From Terriglobia bacterium (GTDB lineage: Bacteria; Acidobacteriota; Terriglobia; UBA7540): DNA of 13,005 bases. Shown here in pieces: positions 8,904 to 13,005 of this stretch. The stretch spans positions 1 through 13,005 of the forward strand of contig JASHTR010000375.1 in assembly GCA_030040455.1 (NCBI GenBank). Reading direction: 5' to 3'. The translations under genes and the position numbers were made by a program. How positions within the stretch are numbered: the stretch's first letter is position 1; every line of letters begins with the position of its first letter. Below the pieces are notes generated by a model, which saw nothing but the letters and a program-made list of their open reading frames with translations, had not been told where the DNA came from and searched no databases.

Positions 8904-10538
8904 ATGAGAGAAGAGTTCCGGAATGCCGCTTTGGCGGTGACGCTCGTGTTGCTGGTTTTCGGATCCGTTTTAACAGCGAACGAAAAAGGCCTGTCCCACG
9001 TTCGAGTGGTTCGCCTTAGCTTTGTGGACGGAAGCGTCCTTGTGAAGAGGCCAGGCTCAACAGAATGGGCTAAAGCATTGGTCAATACGCCCATCGAAGA
9101 AGGCTATTCACTCTCAACGGCGGGGAATAGCTTTGCCGAGGTTGAGTTCGAGAATGGATCTACGGCACGCCTGGGGCAGCTCTCACGGCTGGATTTTCAA
9201 GAGTTGGCGTTGACGGCGAATGGCGGCAGGATCAATCATCTTGTTTTAGACACAGGTTACAGCACCTTCCACATTACACCGCAACGCGGCGACGTCTATA
9301 CACTCCAGGCCGCCAAGGTCACTGTTACACCGCGCGGCAAATCAGAGTTCAGAATCGATTTATCCCAGGGCCGGCTCCGCGTAGAAGATTTCCAAGGCCC
9401 GGTTGAAGTCAGCGGCCCTGCCGGGGATGCCAAGCTGACCAAGGATAAGACGCTTGAATGCGAGGCGGGCACTCAAACCGCTTACAACATCACGCACGGA
9501 ATTCAAAAGGATGCATGGGACAATTGGGTAGCCCAGCGGGACGAGCAAGCTGAGCTGGCTTTTCGGGATCAGCCCATCGGAATCAACTCCGCCGTCTACG
9601 GCTGGAACGACCTCGATGCCTACGGTGAGTGGGCCTACTTTCCTGGATTTGGCTACGGCTGGTCGCCCTTCGTCGCAGCCGGCTGGTCGCCTTATTCGAT
9701 GGGTATGTGGAGTTGGTATCCCAGTCTTGGCTATACGTGGATTTCGGCTGAGCCTTGGGGCTGGCTGCCTTTTCATACAGGCTTATGGAGCTATTTGCCG
9801 GGTTTCGGATACTTCTGGATGCCCGGTAACTTGTATATGTGGTCTCCGGCACTGGTCACTTGGTACTCCGGCCCCGGCTATATTGGCTGGGCGCCACTGG
9901 CAAGGGGCGGAGGAGCGGCATGTCCCGGTACAAGCTGCGTCACTGCAGTCCAGACGGGCACGCTCCAGAGTGGGGTGCTGATCGACCAAAATACCAGAGT
10001 TGCCGTCAACAACCTTCAATTAAGCCGGATTTCAGCGCCGCAAGTCGTGCCCGACTCCCAGGCAATGCTTTCTGGAAGACCGATTACTGGGAATATCGTG
10101 TTTCCGGGGATGACCGGGGCCTTGGCAGCGAATCTCAATTCGTCTCGCGCGCTTTCGTCGGCTGCAGCGCCTGATTTCATCTTGATGGGGCAAAAGCCAC
10201 TCGCAGGGACTTCGGGGTCATTTTTCAGCCGCAGCAGCCGGCGGCCGTTCCAGGTTCGCATGGGCAATACATTGGGCGGCCATTATGCTGCGAGCAGACT
10301 CAGCATGGAACCGCATTCCATGGGGCGTTCAGGTCCCGAATTTCTAAGCCATCGGAGTGTTACCGGATTTTCGCAGCCCGCTCCGCGCATGGAAGGCGGG
10401 ACAATTCGAGCGCCATCAGGCGGTGGCGAGAGGATGTCCGAGCCGAGAGCGTTTCAGAATGCCAGCCAGGCAGGTAGCTTCCATTCTGCTCCATCGGCAC
10501 CACCTCCCTCGGCGCCAGCCTCAGGAGACCACAGATAA
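8904..10538 (+). CDS. Secreted FecR-domain protein with Trp/Tyr/Gly-rich (DUF6600-like) region
   Basis: The 544-aa product starts with a signal peptide (hydrophobic 8-25, likely cut after SVLTA). A FecR-type beta domain (about 33-190) follows, with SFVDGSVLVKRPGSTEW, a typical 'G...T...S.AEV.F.NGS..RLG..S.L.F' run and 'GR.RV...G.V.V' strands. Residues 231-332 are packed with Trp, Tyr, Gly and Pro in repeats of the form YGEWAYFPGFGYGW, GWSPYSMGMWSWYP, EPWGWLPFHTGLW and GYIGWAPL. That is the pattern of the DUF6600-type domain found next to FecR domains. The last 190 residues are Ser/Gly/Ala/Pro-rich and probably disordered. There is no anti-sigma N-terminal domain or sigma factor beside it, so classical FecR iron signalling is unlikely; an extracytoplasmic structural or sensing role is inferred. 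It is convergent, with a 19-bp gap, to the YgfZ gene. Confidence 0.9.
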   Translation: MREEFRNAALAVTLVLLVFGSVLTANEKGLSHVRVVRLSFVDGSVLVKRPGSTEWAKALVNTPIEEGYSLSTAGNSFAEVEFENGSTARLGQLSRLDFQELALTANGGRINHLVLDTGYSTFHITPQRGDVYTLQAAKVTVTPRGKSEFRIDLSQGRLRVEDFQGPVEVSGPAGDAKLTKDKTLECEAGTQTAYNITHGIQKDAWDNWVAQRDEQAELAFRDQPIGINSAVYGWNDLDAYGEWAYFPGFGYGWSPFVAAGWSPYSMGMWSWYPSLGYTWISAEPWGWLPFHTGLWSYLPGFGYFWMPGNLYMWSPALVTWYSGPGYIGWAPLARGGGAACPGTSCVTAVQTGTLQSGVLIDQNTRVAVNNLQLSRISAPQVVPDSQAMLSGRPITGNIVFPGMTGALAANLNSSRALSSAAAPDFILMGQKPLAGTSGSFFSRSSRRPFQVRMGNTLGGHYAASRLSMEPHSMGRSGPEFLSHRSVTGFSQPAPRMEGGTIRAPSGGGERMSEPRAFQNASQAGSFHSAPSAPPPSAPASGDHR

Positions 10539-10557
10539 GGCTTCCGTGGCTTCTCTC

Positions 10558-11664
10558 TCAGGCTCCGACGGGTGATGATCCCTCCAGGGATGCCGGCGGG
10601 CGCAAATAAAAAGGCAATGCCGTAACGCTCGCGGGCGCGCCGGATGCCAGGATGAGCGCTGTATGTGGCTCCGACGCCTCCTTCCTTACATAAGCCAGCG
10701 CAATTGTTCTCCCTAGCGTCGGAGAGAAGCAGGCGCTGGTAATCTCGCCTATCTCGCCACCCGCTCGCAAGAGCTTTTCTCCCGGAGCGGGCGCTTGAGC
10801 CGCCTCAATGAGCAGGCCAACCAGTTTCCAGTTCACATGACCACGGCTTCGCGCCCTCTCGACAATTTCCTGACCTATGTAACATCCCTTGGTAAAACTC
10901 AGCGCATTGAAGAGTCCCGCCTCAAGAGGTAGAGTGTCCTCCCCCAGGTCTGAACCGTATTGGGGGATTCCCGCCTCGATGCGCAGGGATTCAAGGGCTC
11001 GGGTTCCGCAGGGTAGCAACCCGCGGCCTCGCCCCCGGTCAAGAAGCACTTCCCACAAGTGCTCTAACCGATCCGGCACCACCCAGATTTCAAATCCTTC
11101 TTCTCCTGTGGAAGTGGTACGAGCCACACGAAGTGAATCATCACCGAGGCCTGCGGAAACATGGCTGAATTCTTCCGCACCTGGCAAAGAGATTTGTAAC
11201 ACGTCGCTTAAAATCGTGCTGGCCTCAGGCCCCTGGAGCGATAATGCCGCAAGGTTCTGCCGCTCAAGAGGGACCCTTCCCCCGATATTATAGTGGTTAA
11301 GCGTTCCGAGGACCTTTTCAAGGAGGTCCGTATCGGTATCCACCAGGAAGCGATCTTCCAAGCAGTAAATGCGGAGGTCGGCGAGGATGCGGCCTCGCAC
11401 GTCGAGCAACGTCGCATAAGCGCCCTTGCCGGGCACAAGGCCCTTCACATCATTGGAGACCATTCCATGAAGGAAGCGAACCCGGTCGTTGCCGGTGACC
11501 GAGAATTTAGCGCGAAAGGAAAAATCGAAAAGGCCGGCGGCCTTCCTCACCCCGTGATGTTCAGCGGTGGAATCGGAATAATATTCCGGAAGCATGGCAC
11601 CGTGGTACTCCGTCAATGACTTACCGCCAGCGTCAATCAAAGCGCTTTGAATGCTTGGTGACAT
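10558..11664 (-). CDS. ygfZ: YgfZ/GcvT-domain folate-binding protein (Fe-S enzyme maintenance)
   Basis: This 368-aa protein belongs to the aminomethyltransferase (GcvT) fold family. It carries the YgfZ signature KGCYIGQE at 259-266, with the conserved Cys261. YgfZ/IBA57-type proteins bind tetrahydrofolate and support maturation or repair of certain Fe-S enzymes such as the radical-SAM tRNA methylthiotransferase MiaB. The N-terminal half has GLFDFS (44-49), FLHGMVSNDVKGL (64-76) and DVRGRILADL (88-97), all typical of the family. It is longer than E. coli YgfZ (326 aa) and close to GcvT in length, but the cysteine motif and the lack of gcvH/gcvP nearby favour YgfZ. The start is the ATG ending at 11664, with GAGG six bases upstream. 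An Ala/Pro/Ser-rich tail forms the C-terminus. Confidence 0.88.
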   Translation of the reverse strand: MSPSIQSALIDAGGKSLTEYHGAMLPEYYSDSTAEHHGVRKAAGLFDFSFRAKFSVTGNDRVRFLHGMVSNDVKGLVPGKGAYATLLDVRGRILADLRIYCLEDRFLVDTDTDLLEKVLGTLNHYNIGGRVPLERQNLAALSLQGPEASTILSDVLQISLPGAEEFSHVSAGLGDDSLRVARTTSTGEEGFEIWVVPDRLEHLWEVLLDRGRGRGLLPCGTRALESLRIEAGIPQYGSDLGEDTLPLEAGLFNALSFTKGCYIGQEIVERARSRGHVNWKLVGLLIEAAQAPAPGEKLLRAGGEIGEITSACFSPTLGRTIALAYVRKEASEPHTALILASGAPASVTALPFYLRPPASLEGSSPVGA

Positions 11665-11937
11665 CTCATCCCTCTACACCTGAAAAATCGGACGCGCAAC
11701 CGCAGTCTCCTCGCCAGAAAAAGTTTCGCAAAGCAAAGCGCTGAGGATGCCCTCAAGGTCGCTGCCAACCCGTAATTATGAACTTCTTACTCGCGGAATG
11801 TCCACGAATGGGCAGAGCCGCAACCAGGGAGACGGCCATTCCGAGCCGCCGAAGGCCACAAAGCCGCTTCTACATCCAACTGACCCGGTATTCAGGCAGA
11901 GGGGGAATTGGAGGGTCACGCCAAAGTCGCGTCTGTG

Positions 11938-12018
11938 TGGAGTGCGGGAGCTTGCTTCCGGCTCCTGGCGCCTCCGCAAGCGGGCGCGCCCAAAGCGGCA
12001 GCAAGCTGCCGCACTCCA
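11938..12018. repeat. 81-bp palindromic repeat (REP/BIME-like)
   Basis: The left arm starts TGGAGTGCGGGAGCTTGCTT (11938-11957) and the right arm ends in GCGGCAGCAAGCTGCCGCAC then TCCA at 12018. Read in reverse complement, the right arm repeats the left with a few mismatches, so the whole element can fold back on itself. Each arm is also a hairpin of its own. In the right arm GCGGCAGC-AA-GCTGCCGC (11995-12012) is a perfect 8-bp stem; the left arm is imperfect. The GC-rich centre includes GGGCGCGCCC (11982-11991). This resembles REP/BIME-type elements that are dispersed in bacterial genomes and mobilised by TnpA-REP (RAYT) proteins. None of those is encoded here, so this would be a non-autonomous copy. 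Confidence 0.75.
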
Positions 12019-12087
12019 TAGGTGCTTCGTACCAGCGGCGCTGTGCAATCTTACGCTTCTGGGACCTTGACGTGACCGTGGGGGGAA

Positions 12088-12117
12088 TTGTCTGATCCCT
12101 CTCTTCGCGCTTATGAT
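12088..12117 (+). promoter_or_regulatory. Sigma-70-like promoter for pdxS
   Basis: TTGTCT (12088-12093) and TATGAT (12112-12117) are separated by 18 bp. They match the consensus hexamers at 4 of 6 and 5 of 6 positions. Transcription would begin near 12124 and leave a leader of about 90 nt before the pdxS ATG. No PLP riboswitch class is known to me, and no MocR/PdxR-type direct repeats are evident. Confidence 0.5.
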
Positions 12118-12213
12118 ATAAATTAGCTTCCGGCAATCGGCCCTCAACCGTCAGCGGGTGTTTCAAACAAGGAGCTGTTTGCTGAATGCTGAAAGTAAGT
12201 CCTGGAGGCCGTC

Positions 12214-13005
12214 ATGTGGGAATATGATCAGCAGATGAAATTGAAGGTCGGCTTGGCGGAGATGCTCAAAGGCGGAGTGATTATGGACGTCACCACCACC
12301 GAGCAAGCCAAGATCGCGGAAGAAGCCGGCGCAGTGGCCGTGATGGCTCTTGAGCGCGTGCCGGCGGATATCCGCAAAGAGGGTGGAGTGGCGCGAATGG
12401 CCTCAGTGAAAATCATCAAGGAAATTATGAGCGCGGTTACTATTCCTGTGATGGCCAAGGCGCGGATCGGGCATTTTGCGGAGGCGCAGGTCCTGGAAGC
12501 GATTGGCGTGGATTACATCGATGAGAGTGAAGTGCTGACGCCGGCTGATGAGGAACATCACATTCACAAATGGCCGTATAAAGCGCCTTTTGTCTGCGGT
12601 GCCCGCAACTTGGGAGAAGCTTTGCGGCGCATTGGCGAAGGAGCCGCCATGATCCGCACTAAAGGGGAGGCCGGCTCGGGAAATATTGTGGAGGCGGTGC
12701 GCCACTTGCGCGCGATTACCAGCGAGATGCGTCTGCTGACCACCCTCCGCGAGGAAGAGCTCATGGCCAAAGCGAAGGAGCTCGGAGCGCCGCTCGACTT
12801 GGTGACATGGGTAGCCGCCAACGGGAAACTTCCGGTGCCAAACTTTTCCGCTGGCGGCATCGCCACGCCAGCGGACGCCGCGCTGGTGATGCAACTGGGC
12901 GCCGAGGCGACGTTTGTGGGCTCGGGGATCTTTAAGTCTTCTGACCCGGCCCAGCGCGCCAAGGCCATTGTGCGCGCCACTACGCATTACAACGAGCCGC
13001 ACATC
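12214..13005 (+). CDS. pdxS: Pyridoxal 5'-phosphate synthase subunit PdxS, 3'-truncated by window edge
   Basis: PdxS is the synthase subunit of the DXP-independent vitamin B6 pathway. It makes PLP from ribose 5-phosphate, glyceraldehyde 3-phosphate and ammonia supplied by the glutaminase PdxT. The 264 visible residues follow the family closely. [12 protein letters not shown] contains Asp25, [12 protein letters not shown] contains Lys82 and [14 protein letters not shown] contains Lys150; these match Asp24, Lys81 and Lys149 of the B. subtilis enzyme. [16 protein letters not shown] and [16 protein letters not shown] are near-invariant family blocks. The family is usually about 290-295 aa, so about 30 residues are missing at the right edge. 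GGAGG (12204-12208), five bases before ATG 12214, fixes the start. A pdxT gene would be expected next but is outside the window. Confidence 0.97.
   Translation, partial: MWEYDQQMKLKVGLAEMLKGGVIMDVTTTEQAKIAEEAGAVAVMALERVPADIRKEGGVARMASVKIIKEIMSAVTIPVMAKARIGHFAEAQVLEAIGVDYIDESEVLTPADEEHHIHKWPYKAPFVCGARNLGEALRRIGEGAAMIRTKGEAGSGNIVEAVRHLRAITSEMRLLTTLREEELMAKAKELGAPLDLVTWVAANGKLPVPNFSAGGIATPADAALVMQLGAEATFVGSGIFKSSDPAQRAKAIVRATTHYNEPHI

Larger units (their letters stand above)
11665..12213. other. Non-coding region between ygfZ and pdxS
   Basis: These 549 bp separate two divergent genes. Several open frames cross the region on both strands, but all run through the palindromic repeat at 11938-12018 and none has a ribosome-binding site or family resemblance. 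What I can support here is that repeat, a promoter for pdxS at 12088-12117, and a 96-nt pdxS leader. 11690-11935 shows no gene, RNA fold or repeat that I recognise. Confidence 0.7.

Noticed and set aside
8904..10538. FecR protein as an iron-responsive anti-sigma regulator
   Set aside because: It has an N-terminal signal peptide rather than a cytoplasmic anti-sigma domain, and no sigma factor or TonB receptor gene is adjacent.
10558..11664. Reading the GcvT-fold gene as glycine cleavage T protein
   Set aside because: The KGCYIGQE motif is the YgfZ signature, and no gcvH or gcvP gene is present in the window.
11776..12166. ORFs of about 100-120 codons on both strands between ygfZ and pdxS
   Set aside because: They pass through the palindromic repeat; peptides such as ECGSLLP and SKLPHS are its translation. 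This is a common source of false gene calls.

Overview
The window reads as ordinary chromosomal DNA, roughly 55-60% GC by eye, from a Gram-negative-type soil or freshwater bacterium. The best guess is Acidobacteriota. That guess rests on the style of the envelope proteins (a FecR protein with an aromatic-rich domain, and a membrane-anchored coiled-coil protein) and on a palindromic intergenic repeat. No rRNA or other phylogenetic marker is present, so it stays an inference. I see no tRNA, rRNA, CRISPR array, transposase or phage gene.

Layout. 1-154 (-): N-terminus of a CDP-alcohol phosphatidyltransferase running off the left edge. 155-485: no intact gene; it holds a 9-bp direct repeat and a possible degraded C-terminus of a class V aminotransferase or cysteine desulfurase. 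486-3054: a divergent pair of genes that I do not recognise with confidence (about 362 aa on the minus strand, 452 aa on the plus strand), sharing a 121-bp control region. 3055-3356: a degenerate copy of a palindromic repeat and a sharply AT-rich stretch. 3357-6140 (+): a large membrane-bound hybrid histidine kinase carrying a complete phosphorelay. 6335-7712 (+): cysteine dioxygenase and a HAD hydrolase in a two-gene operon. 7709-8653 (-): a membrane-anchored coiled-coil protein whose stop codon interlocks with that of the HAD gene. 8904-10538 (+): a secreted FecR/aromatic-repeat protein, divergent from the previous gene. 10558-11664 (-): a YgfZ/GcvT-type folate-binding protein. 11665-12213: a 549-bp non-coding stretch with an 81-bp palindromic repeat and a promoter. 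12214-13005 (+): pdxS (PLP synthase), cut by the right edge.

How the parts fit. Most genes are housekeeping or sensory: phospholipid head-group chemistry, thiol oxidation by cysteine dioxygenase, Fe-S enzyme maintenance by YgfZ, and vitamin B6 synthesis by PdxS. The FecR protein and the divergently read coiled-coil protein may form an envelope module. The histidine kinase is an orphan here, with no DNA-binding response regulator beside it.

The least explained part is 155-3190. Two unrecognised divergent genes there are bracketed by a gene remnant on one side and a repeat copy plus an AT-rich tract on the other, which looks like an insertion into an older gene order. It is the best place to look for something undescribed, although nothing in the sequence proves a function.
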